DNA of 15,279 nucleotides from RBG-16-66-20 sp964616875 (GCA_964616875.1 CAZTSJ010000020.1:1-15279); one strand, 5' to 3'; numbered from the stretch's first letter, positions 6,473 to 13,867 are shown. Notes: generated by a model not told the origin, from the letters alone. Made by a program: numbers and translations.

Positions 6473-7528
6473 TCAGTGCGGGTGGCGGTGGTGCAGGTCG
6501 GGGTAATGCGGGTGCGAATGCACCATTGGCTCGTGCCGGTGCAGGTGCGCATGCGGTTCGCCTCCATTCCAGTCGTGGCCGTGCGCATGCCGGTGATGCG
6601 CGTCGTGCGTATGTTCGTGCTCGTGCTTCAGCGCCTCGTGCACATGCTCATGCCCATGGTGCTCCGTCAGGTGCAGCCAGACCCCGAGCACCATCAACGC
6701 CGCAGCAGCCCAAAAGGTCGGCGTTGCCTGCTCGCCGAGGAGAGTGAGAGCGATCGCGGCGCCAAAGAAGGGCGCGACGGAGAAGTAGGCGCCGGTGCGG
6801 GCCGTGCCCAGGTACCTTAGCGCGACGACGAACAGCGCCAGGCTCACACCGTAGCCGATGAAACCGAGAAGGCCGGCCAAGGCCCACGCCCGTGCAGGGG
6901 GAATCGACGCTCCCGCGACAAGCGCCAGCGCGAGGTTCACCGTGCCCGCGGCGAATCCTTTCACGCACGCGAGCGTCGCCGCATCGCCGCCGGAGATGCG
7001 GCGGGTGAGATTGTTGTCGATCGCCCAGGCGAAGCAGGCCGCGCCGATCAGACCGGCGCCGAGCAGGCCTTCGGCGCGCGGCGCCGCCCCGGCAGAAAGC
7101 AGGATGCCGCCCGCGACGATGGCGGCCATGCCGGCAAATACCCGCCTGTCTACGTTCTCGCGGAAAACCGTCCACGCGATTGCGGCGGTGAGCACGGCTT
7201 CCAGATTCAGGAGCAGCGATGCGTCCGCGGCGTCGCTGCGCGCGAGACCCAGCATCAGGAGCACCGGCCCCGCGATACCACCCGCCAGGATCGCGGCGGC
7301 GAGCCAGGGCAGATCGGCCGGGGCAAACGCGGAGCTGCGCTCATCGCGGTACAGGCGCGCACGCACGGCCAGCCACAGAGCAAGCCCGACGCCGCTGCCG
7401 AGGTAAAGAATTCCCGCGAGCATCAGCGGCGCCACTTCGCCGAGCAGCAGCTTCGCGAACGGCGTGCTGGCGCCGAACAAGGCTGCCGCGCCGAGGGCGC
7501 AGCCGATGCCGGGATTCAAGCGCAACAT
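6473..7528 (-). CDS. DMT/EamA-family transporter with extreme histidine-rich C-terminal tail
   Basis: A 351-residue inner-membrane transporter of the drug/metabolite superfamily. Residues ~1-285 form about ten hydrophobic helices in two EamA repeats (GAAALFGASTPFAKLLL near the start, then FIGYGVSLALFVVALRYLG and TGAYFSVAPFFGAAIAL in the second). Residues 286-351 form a tail with 26 His in 66 residues, in HxH and HHxH patterns with interspersed Asp/Glu. Such tails bind divalent metals. The start ATG lies four bases after the stop of the CDF gene, so the two are co-transcribed from the Cd/Pb-type promoter. That argues for a metal (Zn, Cd, Ni or Co) export or tolerance role rather than metabolite export; substrate and direction are inference. 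Confidence 0.88.
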   Translation of the reverse strand: MLRLNPGIGCALGAAALFGASTPFAKLLLGEVAPLMLAGILYLGSGVGLALWLAVRARLYRDERSSAFAPADLPWLAAAILAGGIAGPVLLMLGLARSDAADASLLLNLEAVLTAAIAWTVFRENVDRRVFAGMAAIVAGGILLSAGAAPRAEGLLGAGLIGAACFAWAIDNNLTRRISGGDAATLACVKGFAAGTVNLALALVAGASIPPARAWALAGLLGFIGYGVSLALFVVALRYLGTARTGAYFSVAPFFGAAIALTLLGEQATPTFWAAAALMVLGVWLHLTEHHGHEHVHEALKHEHEHTHDAHHRHAHGHDWNGGEPHAHLHRHEPMVHSHPHYPDLHHRHPH

Positions 7529-7532
7529 TTTT

Positions 7533-8153
7533 CTAATGGCTGGGGGGCGGCGAAGCCAGTTCCGCGCGAGCGTGCAGGATCACGCTGTACGCTGAAAAGA
7601 GCGCCAGCGAGGCCATGAGCGCTGCAACCGCGACATCCGGCCAGTAGGTTCCGGTGCCGAAGACGCCCGCGGCCGCGGCAAGTACTGCCAGGTTGCTGAT
7701 GGCGTCATTGCGCGTGCACAGCCAGACCGAGCGCATGTTGGCATCGCCTTCGCGGTACGCGTACAGCAGCCACGCGACCCAGAGGTTGGCCGCGAGCGCG
7801 AGCGTGCCGATGATGCCCATCGTGAGCGGCTCCGGCGGCGTGCCGGTGTGAATGCGCCAGGCGCAAAAGGCGAGCACGCCGATCCCGAAAGCGCCCATGG
7901 AAATACCCTTTAGGAGCGCCGCACGCGTGGCCCACAGGCCGCCCGCGGCTATTGCGGCCAGGCTGAGTGCGTAGTTGCCGGCGTCACCGGCGAAGTCGAT
8001 CGCATCGGCCGCCAGCGCTGCCGATCCCGAGGCTGCGCTGCCGGCGAGTTCGACCGCAAACATCGCCGCGTTGACGGCAAGCGCGATCCACAGAATTTTG
8101 CGATAGCGCGGGTCGGCGCTGGGTGCGGGAGGTGGGCAGCAGTGATCGCTCAT
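7533..8153 (-). CDS. CDF-family cation transporter (short form)
   Basis: A 206-residue cation diffusion facilitator that would export Zn/Cd/Co-like ions by proton antiport. It has a metal-binding N-terminus (MSDHCCPPP). The helices that follow include the second-helix site (AADAIDFAGDAGNYALS, with acidic residues at 50, 53 and 57) and the fifth-helix segment SVWLCTRNDAISNLAVLAAA. It ends after the sixth helix and lacks the ~80-residue cytoplasmic C-terminal domain of classical CDFs; short forms like this often sit beside CadR-type regulators. It is first gene of the operon with the His-tailed DMT transporter and is transcribed divergently from the CadR-like regulator. Confidence 0.9.
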   Translation of the reverse strand: MSDHCCPPPAPSADPRYRKILWIALAVNAAMFAVELAGSAASGSAALAADAIDFAGDAGNYALSLAAIAAGGLWATRAALLKGISMGAFGIGVLAFCAWRIHTGTPPEPLTMGIIGTLALAANLWVAWLLYAYREGDANMRSVWLCTRNDAISNLAVLAAAAGVFGTGTYWPDVAVAALMASLALFSAYSVILHARAELASPPPSH

Positions 8154-8162
8154 GCTTTGCGC

Positions 8163-8194
8163 ATTGGAAACCCTGTAGTTACTATCGGGTCAAA
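8163..8194 (-). promoter_or_regulatory. CadR/PbrR-type operator-promoter for the CDF-DMT operon
   Basis: On the minus strand, -35 TTGACC (8194-8189) is followed by a ~20-bp spacer and -10 candidate TCCAAT (8168-8163). The spacer region holds the imperfect dyad ACCC-GATAGTAACTAC-AGGGT at 8190-8170. This matches the known cadmium/lead MerR-family operator style (ACCCTATAGTxxCTACAGGGT). The regulator gene starts 19 bases beyond it on the opposite strand. Confidence 0.8.
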
Positions 8195-8212
8195 TCCTAA
8201 AGGAAAGCCCTC

Positions 8213-8647
8213 ATGCGAATAGGTGAACTCGCCAAAACGGCCGGCGTGGACGTCCAGACCGTGCGGTATTACGAACGCGAGGGCCTCATCGCGGCCCCTG
8301 CGCGGACCGCTTCGGGGTATCGGGCTTAAGGGCCGGCGCATTTGGAGCGCCTGAATTTCGTGCGCCATTGCCGGTCGCTGGAAATGCCCCTCGCCGAGAT
8401 CAAGCGATTGACCACTCTGTCCACCGATCGCGGGGTGTCGTGCGAGCAGGTGGATGCTCTGGTGCAGGCGCATCTCGAGCGGGTACGCGCCAAGCTCGGC
8501 GCCCTCCAGGCGCTTGAAAAGCAGCTCTCGGTGCTGCGCGCGCAATGCAATGCCGGGCACCGCGTCGCCGATTGCGGCATTCTGGAAGAAATGATTCACG
8601 CCGCCCAAGGCGAAGCCTGCGCGTGCCACCCTGGCACGAGCCCATGA
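8213..8647 (+). pseudogene. cadR: CadR/PbrR-type MerR regulator with in-frame stop
   Basis: The reading frame encodes a Cd(II)/Pb(II)-responsive MerR protein of ~144 residues but is interrupted by TAA at 8327-8329 (codon 39). Before the stop are the HTH (MRIGELAKTAGVDVQTVRYY) and GLIAAPARTASGYRA. After it, in the same frame, come GPAHLERLNFVRHCRSLEMP, the dimer helix and the metal cysteines (GVSCEQ, AQCNAGH, ADCGIL), with a CACHP tail. Family members read GYRAYG, so one substitution of a tyrosine codon to TAA explains it. AAAGGA lies upstream of the ATG. The frame ends in ATGA shared with the selU start. A TTG at 8342 could restart the effector half without a DNA-binding domain. The alternative is a sequencing error. 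Confidence 0.8.
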
Positions 8648-9732
8648 AACCGGGGGCGAGCACGAGCGTTCCGGTCACTGCCGCATCGCTGCAGGACTGC
8701 GATGCGATCATCGACACGCGCTCGCCCGCCGAATTCGCCGAGGACCATATTCCGGGGGCGATCTCGTGCCCCGTGCTCGACAACGAGGAGCGCGCCCGCG
8801 TCGGCACGATCTACAAGCAGGAGTCGCCGTTCGATGCGAAGAAGCTCGGCGCGGCATTGGTGGCTCGGAATATCGCTCGCCATATTGAAAATCTTTTTGT
8901 AGAAAAAACAAGGACCTGGAAACCCCTGATCTACTGCTGGCGCGGCGGCAAGCGCTCTGGCGCCATGGCGCACATCCTGCGCGAAGTCGGTTGGGAAGCA
9001 CGGACGCTGGACGGCGGTTACAAGGCCTACCGCCGCTACGTCGTGGCCTCGCTCGCCACGCTGCCGGAGAAGCTCGAGTTCAAGGTGATCCACGGCGTCA
9101 CCGGCAGCGGCAAGAGCCGCATGCTCAGAAGCCTGCGCGCCGCCGGCGCGCAGGTGCTCGATCTCGAGGAACTCGCCGCGCATCGCGGTTCGGTGCTGGG
9201 CACGCTGCCCGGGCAGCCGCAGCCTTCGCAGAAAATGTTTGAGAGCTTGCTGTTGGAAAAGATTCTTTCTTTTAGTTCTAAAAAAGAAATTTATGTTGAA
9301 GGCGAATCACGCAAGATAGGCCAGCTGCAGGTGCCAGCGGCGCTGATCGGGCGCATGCGCGCGAGCGAATGCCTGCTGCTCGAGACCGATACGGCGACGC
9401 GCGTGGCGCTGCTGATGGACGAGTACCGCCATTTCTTCACCGACCTCGCCATGCTGGGCGAACAACTGGATTGCCTGGTCGGCCTGCACGGCCGGGAGAA
9501 GGTCGGCGAATGGAAGGCCCTCGCCGCGGCCGGCGAGTGGCCGGTCTTGGTCGCGCGCCTGCTGCAAGAGCACTACGACGCAGCCTACCGGCGCTCGGCA
9601 GCGCACAACTTCCCGCGCCTCGCGGAAGCGCGCAAGCTGCGCATCGCCTCAGCAAATCCCGCCGCGTTCGACGCCGAGGCGCGCCGAGAAATACTTCTCC
9701 AGCACGCCAGTATCGAGCCGCACTCCGCATAG
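8644..9732 (+). CDS. selU: tRNA 2-selenouridine synthase (SelU/MnmH)
   Basis: SelU replaces sulfur by selenium at the wobble 2-thiouridine of some tRNAs, using selenophosphate and a geranyl intermediate. The 362-residue product has an N-terminal rhodanese domain (VIDTRSP-like IIDTRSPAEFAEDHIPGA, catalytic Cys98 in YCWRGGKRSG). A P-loop follows (GVTGSGKS, 151-158), then the C-terminal conserved EGESRKIG and ALIGRMR segments. Length fits the family. The ATG overlaps the stop of the cadR-like frame (ATGA), implying translational coupling to a gene that is now broken. Two short AT-rich patches (8886-8920 and 9246-9310) stand out against the surrounding GC. The 3' end overlaps the convergent FAD monooxygenase by 84 bp. 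Confidence 0.93.
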   Translation: MKPGASTSVPVTAASLQDCDAIIDTRSPAEFAEDHIPGAISCPVLDNEERARVGTIYKQESPFDAKKLGAALVARNIARHIENLFVEKTRTWKPLIYCWRGGKRSGAMAHILREVGWEARTLDGGYKAYRRYVVASLATLPEKLEFKVIHGVTGSGKSRMLRSLRAAGAQVLDLEELAAHRGSVLGTLPGQPQPSQKMFESLLLEKILSFSSKKEIYVEGESRKIGQLQVPAALIGRMRASECLLLETDTATRVALLMDEYRHFFTDLAMLGEQLDCLVGLHGREKVGEWKALAAAGEWPVLVARLLQEHYDAAYRRSAAHNFPRLAEARKLRIASANPAAFDAEARREILLQHASIEPHSA

Positions 9733-11220
9733 CCCTATGTGGCCGTCAGGGCGCACCAGGTAGAAGGACGTCTGCGGAATCCGGGCGCGCGCCAACTCGG
9801 CGTCGTTCGCTGCATTTGACGGTATCGCGTGCACCTGCATCAGGTCTCCCGCCGTCGGCGCCGGCTGGCCGGCAACCAGAAGATGGAAGCGCAAGTCGTC
9901 GAGCTTGCGGAACAGGTCCTCGAGCGGCCCTGCTGCCGATAATTTGAGCTGGAGCCATGGGAAGCGGTCGCCCGCGCGCGGCGCATCCTCTGGCAGTCCC
10001 GCCACGGACTGCGACAGCGCGCTCGCCCGATAGTGGATGCCGGTCTGGGAGACCGTGCGGAACGCGAGCCGGCGCACCGGCGCGAGGCCGAGCGCGAACG
10101 CGGCAATCCGCGCCAGCACCTGCGTGCGCAGCAGGCCGACGAGACAGCTGTCGTTCACGACCAGCATGAACGCACGGTCGGTCGTCGCCAGCAGCCGCCG
10201 CGCGACGGGAACGCGCTCCTCCTCGTACGAATCGAGCAGCTGCGCATCAGCTTGCTTGCCGAGGACCAGCGCGAGCTTCCAGGCCAGGTTGTAGGCGTCC
10301 TGCAGGCCGGTGTTCATGCCCTGCGCGCCGACCGGGCTGTGGATGTGCGCCGCATCGCCGAGCAGAAAACAGCGGCGGTCGCGAAAGCGCGCCGCGGCCC
10401 GGTGATGGATCCGGTAGGTCGAGAACCAGGTGCAGGCATTGAATGACAAGCCAGCGCCCGCCGCGGCGCGCACCGACGGCATCACATCGTCGAAACTCAC
10501 CTCGCGCTTGCCGTGCAGGCCCTCGGGCAGGATGCCCACGAGGCGCCAGTGGTCCTTGCCGCGCATCGGAAAGAAGAGATGGAAGCCCTTGCGCCAGAGG
10601 TAGACGTTGAGCTCATCGGGCACCATGCTGCCCGTGGCCTGGGTGTCGGCGACGAAAAACACGTGCTCGTAGGGCGCGCCGGGAAAGCCGATGCCGTTCA
10701 GCTCGCGCACCGCGCTGTGCGCGCCGTCGCAGCCGGCGACCCATGCGGCCTTGATCTCGCGCGTCGTGCCGTCGGGCTGCCGCAGCGTTGCGACGACATG
10801 GTCCGGCGCCTGCGCGAGGCCGGTGAGTTCGGTATTCCACTGCACCGCCGCGCCCCAATCGCGCAGCCGCTCGCCCATGAGGCGCTCGTTGTCGTCCTGG
10901 CCGAGAATCAGGATGTACGGATAGGGCGTCACGCCGCGGCCGATCTCGCCGACGGGCACGCGCGCCATGCGCCTGCCGTCCGCCCAGATATTGGCGCCGG
11001 TTGCGCGCTTGCCGAGCTCGAGCGCGCGCTCGACGATGCCGAGCTGCGCGTAGATCTCCAGCGTGCGCGCCTGCACGCCGAGCGCCCGCGTCTGCAGCGC
11101 CGGTCCGGCATGCCGGTCGACGATCAGCGCGCGCACGCCGCGCCGGACGAGCTGATTCGCAAGCATCAGCCCGGTCGGACCCGCGCCGACGATCAGGACG
11201 TCGGTATCGATTGCTGCCAA
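9649..11220 (-). CDS. FAD-dependent aromatic-type monooxygenase (PheA/MhpA-like)
   Basis: A ~523-residue group A flavoprotein hydroxylase, probably acting on a phenolic or other aromatic substrate with NAD(P)H and O2. Visible are the GxGxxG dinucleotide site (VGAGPTG, 11-17), the DG motif (GCDGAHSAVR, ~163-172) and the second FAD motif (GDAAHIHSPVGAQGMNTG, ~288-305). A thioredoxin-like C-terminal domain is suggested by the last ~130 residues. The start is uncertain. In frame, TTG 11220 is the first reasonable codon, but a good ribosome site (AAGGGA) serves ATG 11231 in a different frame that stops after 12 codons. It lies just downstream of the HDAC-family gene on the same strand. Confidence 0.88.
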   Translation of the reverse strand: MAAIDTDVLIVGAGPTGLMLANQLVRRGVRALIVDRHAGPALQTRALGVQARTLEIYAQLGIVERALELGKRATGANIWADGRRMARVPVGEIGRGVTPYPYILILGQDDNERLMGERLRDWGAAVQWNTELTGLAQAPDHVVATLRQPDGTTREIKAAWVAGCDGAHSAVRELNGIGFPGAPYEHVFFVADTQATGSMVPDELNVYLWRKGFHLFFPMRGKDHWRLVGILPEGLHGKREVSFDDVMPSVRAAAGAGLSFNACTWFSTYRIHHRAAARFRDRRCFLLGDAAHIHSPVGAQGMNTGLQDAYNLAWKLALVLGKQADAQLLDSYEEERVPVARRLLATTDRAFMLVVNDSCLVGLLRTQVLARIAAFALGLAPVRRLAFRTVSQTGIHYRASALSQSVAGLPEDAPRAGDRFPWLQLKLSAAGPLEDLFRKLDDLRFHLLVAGQPAPTAGDLMQVHAIPSNAANDAELARARIPQTSFYLVRPDGHIGLCGVRLDTGVLEKYFSARLGVERGGIC

Positions 11221-11243
11221 AGCGCGGGCATGGCGAATTCCCT

Positions 11244-12170
11244 TCAGTTGAGTCCGGCCAGGACGCGCACGTGCTGCACCACGCTCCTGCCGAGCGCCGA
11301 GAGCGCGTAGCCGCCCTCGAGCATGGAAACCATCCTGCCTTGCGCATGCCGGTCGGCGATGGACTTCACCTGCTCGGTGACCCAGCCGTAGTCGGCATCC
11401 TTCAACTGCAGCATCGCCATGTCGTCTTCGATGTGGGCGTCGAAGCCGGCGGAGAAAATCACCATCTCCGGCCGGAACTCCTCCAGCGCCGGCAGCCAGG
11501 ATGCCGTCACCGCCTCGCGAAACTGCTTCGAGCCCGCGCCCGCGGGCAGCGGCACGTTGACCATGTTGGAGGCGGGACTTTCGGTGCCGCTGTAGGGATA
11601 GAACGGATGCTGGAAGGTCGAAGCCATCAGCACCTGCGGGTCGTCCTCGAAGATTTCCTCGGTACCGTTGCCGTGGTGCACGTCGAAATCGATGATCGTG
11701 ACGCGCTCCAGGCCGTGCGCCTGTAGCGCGTGGCGCGCCGCCACCGCGACGTTGTTGAAGATGCAGAAACCCATCGACCGCGCGCGCAGCGCATGGTGGC
11801 CTGGGGGCCGCACGCTGCAAAACGCGTTTTGGATCTTGTTTTGAAAGATCAGGTCGACCGCCAGGACCGCGGCACCCGCGCCGCGCAGCGCCGCGTTCAG
11901 GCTGTGCGGATTCATCGCCGTGTCCGGGTCCAGATGCACGATGCCCGTTTCCGGTGCGGCTGCGCGGATCGCACGCACGTATTCGAGCGGATGCACGCGC
12001 GCGAGCTGCTCGTCGGTTGCAAGCGGCGCCTCAAAGCGTTGCAGGTGCTGCGCCACGCCCGACGCGATCAGCTGATCCTCGATCGCCGTCAGCCGCGCCG
12101 GCTGCTCCGGGTGGCCGCGGCCCATGTCGTGCTTGAGGCAGTCCGGATGGGTGATAAACGCCGTCGTCAT
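11244..12170 (-). CDS. Histone deacetylase family protein (class II-like amidohydrolase)
   Basis: A 308-residue zinc amidohydrolase of the HDAC/acetylpolyamine amidohydrolase/acetoin-utilisation superfamily. In bacteria these remove acetyl groups from polyamines or lysines; the substrate here is unknown. The fold's signatures are complete: RPPGHHA with His125-His126, SMGFCIFNN, the zinc pair Asp163 and His165 in DFDVHHGNGT, the third zinc ligand Asp244 in AGFDAH, and a C-terminal LEGGY. Length is typical. ATG 12170 begins right at the N-terminal strand (TAFITHPDC). It is followed within about 25 bp by the FAD monooxygenase, so likely an operon, and is divergent from moxR. Confidence 0.92.
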   Translation of the reverse strand: MTTAFITHPDCLKHDMGRGHPEQPARLTAIEDQLIASGVAQHLQRFEAPLATDEQLARVHPLEYVRAIRAAAPETGIVHLDPDTAMNPHSLNAALRGAGAAVLAVDLIFQNKIQNAFCSVRPPGHHALRARSMGFCIFNNVAVAARHALQAHGLERVTIIDFDVHHGNGTEEIFEDDPQVLMASTFQHPFYPYSGTESPASNMVNVPLPAGAGSKQFREAVTASWLPALEEFRPEMVIFSAGFDAHIEDDMAMLQLKDADYGWVTEQVKSIADRHAQGRMVSMLEGGYALSALGRSVVQHVRVLAGLN

Positions 12171-12220
12171 AAGGTTTTGAATAATAACGTATACGTGTCA
12201 ATGCACGGTACAATCCCACG
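12171..12220. promoter_or_regulatory. Divergent promoter region between HDAC and moxR genes
   Basis: A 50-bp AT-rich gap. It contains the perfect 10-bp palindrome ACGTATACGT (12187-12196). For moxR, TACAAT at 12209-12214 is a -10 candidate that would make its transcript nearly leaderless; I see no matching -35. On the minus strand TTGACA (12201-12196) is a good -35 box without a clear -10 at the right distance. No strong ribosome site precedes either start. Confidence 0.35.
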
Positions 12221-13162
12221 ATGCTCCTGAAGAGACAAATCCAGCCCGCCGGGCCCTCGCCGGTTGCGCGCATCGTCGAGGCCGCCAGCCAGATCATCCT
12301 CGGCAAGGAGGCGCAGATCCGCATGGCGCTCGCCTGCATGCTGGCGCGCGGCCACCTGCTGATCGAGGACATTCCGGGCGTGGGCAAGACCACGCTCGCG
12401 CACGTGCTGGCGCGCGCCCTGGGGCTCCATTTCCAGCGCATCCAGTTCACCAGCGACATGCTGCCGGCGGACATCCTCGGCGTCTCGATCTACGAGCGCG
12501 AGAGCGGCAGCTTCAAGTTCCACCCCGGCCCGATATTCGCGCAGGTCATCCTCGCCGACGAAGTGAACCGCGCGACGCCCAAGACCCAGTCGGCGCTGCT
12601 CGAAGCCATGGAAGAGCACCAGGTCACCGCCGAAGGCGAAACGCGCAAGCTGCCCGAGCCGTTCTTCGTCATCGCAACGCAGAACCCGACCGAACAGGTA
12701 GGCACCTTTCCGCTGCCCGAATCGCAGCTCGACCGCTTCCTCATGCGCATCGAGCTGGGCTACCCGGACCACAACGCCGAGCGTGCGCTGCTCTCCGGCA
12801 CCGACCGCAGGGACCTGCTCGCCGGGCTGGACGCCTGCATGGCGCCAGGCGAACTGGTGGAACTGCAGGGCGACGCGCAGCGCGTGCATGTCGCGCCCGC
12901 GCTGCTCGATTACGTGCAGGCGCTCGTCGAGTACTCCCGGCGCTCGCCCGAATTCGCAATCGGTCTGTCGCCGCGCGCGGCGCTCGCGCTGGTGCATTGC
13001 GCGCGCGCCTGGGCGCTGATCGAAGGCCGCGACAAGGTGATCCCGGAAGACGTGCAAGCCGTGCTGCCCGGCGTCGCCGGCCATCGGCTGCCTCCGGCGC
13101 ACAACGCCACGCGCCGCATCGACGCCAGCGCTGTGCTCTTGGCTGCCGTCCCGATTCCCTGA
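12221..13162 (+). CDS. MoxR-family AAA+ ATPase
   Basis: A 313-residue AAA+ ATPase of the MoxR group, thought to act as a chaperone for VWA/DUF58 partner proteins in envelope or metalloenzyme maturation. Visible are Walker A (GVGKTT, 53-58), Walker B (VILADE, 109-114), sensor 1 (ATQNP), the arginine-finger region FPLPESQLDRF and sensor 2 (GLSPRA). The protein looks full-length, ending with the usual AVLLAAVPIP. In most genomes a DUF58 gene and a transglutaminase-like gene follow at once; here none follows and a tandem repeat begins four bases after the stop. Confidence 0.93.
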   Translation: MLLKRQIQPAGPSPVARIVEAASQIILGKEAQIRMALACMLARGHLLIEDIPGVGKTTLAHVLARALGLHFQRIQFTSDMLPADILGVSIYERESGSFKFHPGPIFAQVILADEVNRATPKTQSALLEAMEEHQVTAEGETRKLPEPFFVIATQNPTEQVGTFPLPESQLDRFLMRIELGYPDHNAERALLSGTDRRDLLAGLDACMAPGELVELQGDAQRVHVAPALLDYVQALVEYSRRSPEFAIGLSPRAALALVHCARAWALIEGRDKVIPEDVQAVLPGVAGHRLPPAHNATRRIDASAVLLAAVPIP

Positions 13163-13184
13163 AAAATCGGGGTCAGACCCCGAT
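13162..13184 (-). terminator. Hairpin plus T-run, probable terminator for minus-strand genes
   Basis: Read on the minus strand, the 19-bp palindrome ATCGGGGTC-T-GACCCCGAT is followed directly by T residues (five in a row counting the last stem base). That is the shape of an intrinsic terminator for the small gene ending at 13219. For moxR on the plus strand the same hairpin lacks a T run. Confidence 0.45.
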
Positions 13185-13217
13185 ACTTTCGATCGGGGTC
13201 TGACCCCGATACTTTCG
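13166..13217. repeat. Two tandem 26-bp palindromic repeats
   Basis: Two 26-bp units, 13166-13191 and 13192-13217, abut exactly and differ at one base only. Each contains a 19-bp palindrome, ATCGGGGTC-N-GACCCCGAT, followed by ACTTTCG. The one difference (A at 13175, T at 13201) is the palindrome's centre, so the palindromic cores are reverse complements of each other. GGGGTC-N-GACCCC elements are, from general knowledge, widespread in intergenic DNA of betaproteobacteria. Mechanism (REP-like, RAYT-mobilised) is inference. Confidence 0.85.
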
Positions 13218-13218
13218 C

Positions 13219-13458
13219 CTACCCGGGGGCGACGACCTGGATGTGCTCCCGGCTCACGTTGAGGAACGGCGCCGAAATCAGCTGGCGGCCGCCTATCTCC
13301 AGCTCCCATACCTCCGCTTCGGTGACGGCGATGAATGCCTTCGCCTCGGCCATGTAGTCCGTCATCCTCGCGCCGGGTATCAGCTCGATATAGCCCTTGA
13401 TGCGGTAGGCGCTGGTGAAAATCGTGACCTTGGTGCGGTTCGGATCTGGCTGCTGCAT
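13219..13458 (-). CDS. Small conserved protein of unknown function (79 aa)
   Basis: I do not recognise this with certainty. The product is a compact, mostly beta-strand protein without cysteines, signal peptide or membrane segment (e.g. VTIFTSAYRIKGYIEL, then AKAFIAVTEAEVWELEIGG and APFLNVSREHIQVV). It recalls small DUF6812-like beta-barrel proteins, but that is a weak impression. ATG 13458 is supported by GGAG six bases upstream. A terminator-like hairpin lies just after its stop. Confidence 0.75.
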   Translation of the reverse strand: MQQPDPNRTKVTIFTSAYRIKGYIELIPGARMTDYMAEAKAFIAVTEAEVWELEIGGRQLISAPFLNVSREHIQVVAPG

Positions 13459-13525
13459 CGTTCGCTCCGTGGGCAGGATGAATGGGCCTCAGGCGGGGAA
13501 GTTTAACCTGTTGCGGCTGGTTGGT

Positions 13526-13852
13526 TCATGGCGCCTGCGTGGAGTCCGCGGCAAGAAACCAGAACTCGATTTCCGATGTTTCAGATTCAAAACGCGCTGC
13601 GTGCGTCGCTTTCGCGGCAACGTGATACCAGTGTCCGGGCCCGTAGCGCGTCTCCTTGCCGCCGATGGTCAGGATCAATTCCCCCTGGGTGATGACGCCG
13701 ACGTTCTCGGTGTCATGGCTATGCGGCGGTATCGCAGTTCCCTTCGGGTACGAGGCGAACAGCACCTGACACTCCTTTGCGTCCAGTCTATGCGCGTCGA
13801 AAGGCCCGTCAAATGGCGGCAGACTACGCACCAACTTCGGGAAATGTGGCAT
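13526..13852 (-). CDS. Cupin-domain protein
   Basis: A 108-residue single-domain cupin. Motif 1 is present as GTAIPPHSHDTENVGVITQG with metal ligands His44, His46 and probably Glu49. Motif 2 is GPGHWYHVAAKATH with a histidine ligand (His77 or His84). The reaction cannot be named; such small cupins include dioxygenases, isomerases and sensors. AAGGGGA precedes the ATG by about seven bases. The gene begins only 21 bases after the recombination point of the attC site to its right, the leader length expected for an integron cassette gene. However, I find no attC at its 3' end (13459-13525). Confidence 0.85.
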   Translation of the reverse strand: MPHFPKLVRSLPPFDGPFDAHRLDAKECQVLFASYPKGTAIPPHSHDTENVGVITQGELILTIGGKETRYGPGHWYHVAAKATHAARFESETSEIEFWFLAADSTQAP

Positions 13853-13867
13853 TTAGAGTCCCCTTGG

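Noticed and set aside
6473..6680. Repetitive-looking GTGC/CATG-rich stretch as a DNA repeat or CRISPR-like array
   Set aside because: It encodes the His-rich protein tail (CAC/CAT codons); there are no regular repeat-spacer units.
11221..11820. N-terminal extension of the FAD monooxygenase frame into the HDAC gene
   Set aside because: The extra ~200 codons are an Arg-rich shadow of the HDAC coding sequence; the flavoprotein fold starts with the GxGxxG strand near 11200.
13163..13217. Tandem 26-bp units as a CRISPR remnant
   Set aside because: Only two units, directly abutting without spacers, and fully palindromic; they fit a REP-like intergenic element.
12167..13309. 380-codon minus-strand open frame opposite moxR
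   Set aside because: It is the antisense shadow of a clear AAA+ ATPase and has no recognisable motifs.
13498..13529. Possible attC after the cupin gene (GTTAAAC box on the minus strand)
   Set aside because: No partner RYYYAAC box at a workable distance and no long hairpin; only about 30 bp are available between the stop and the box.
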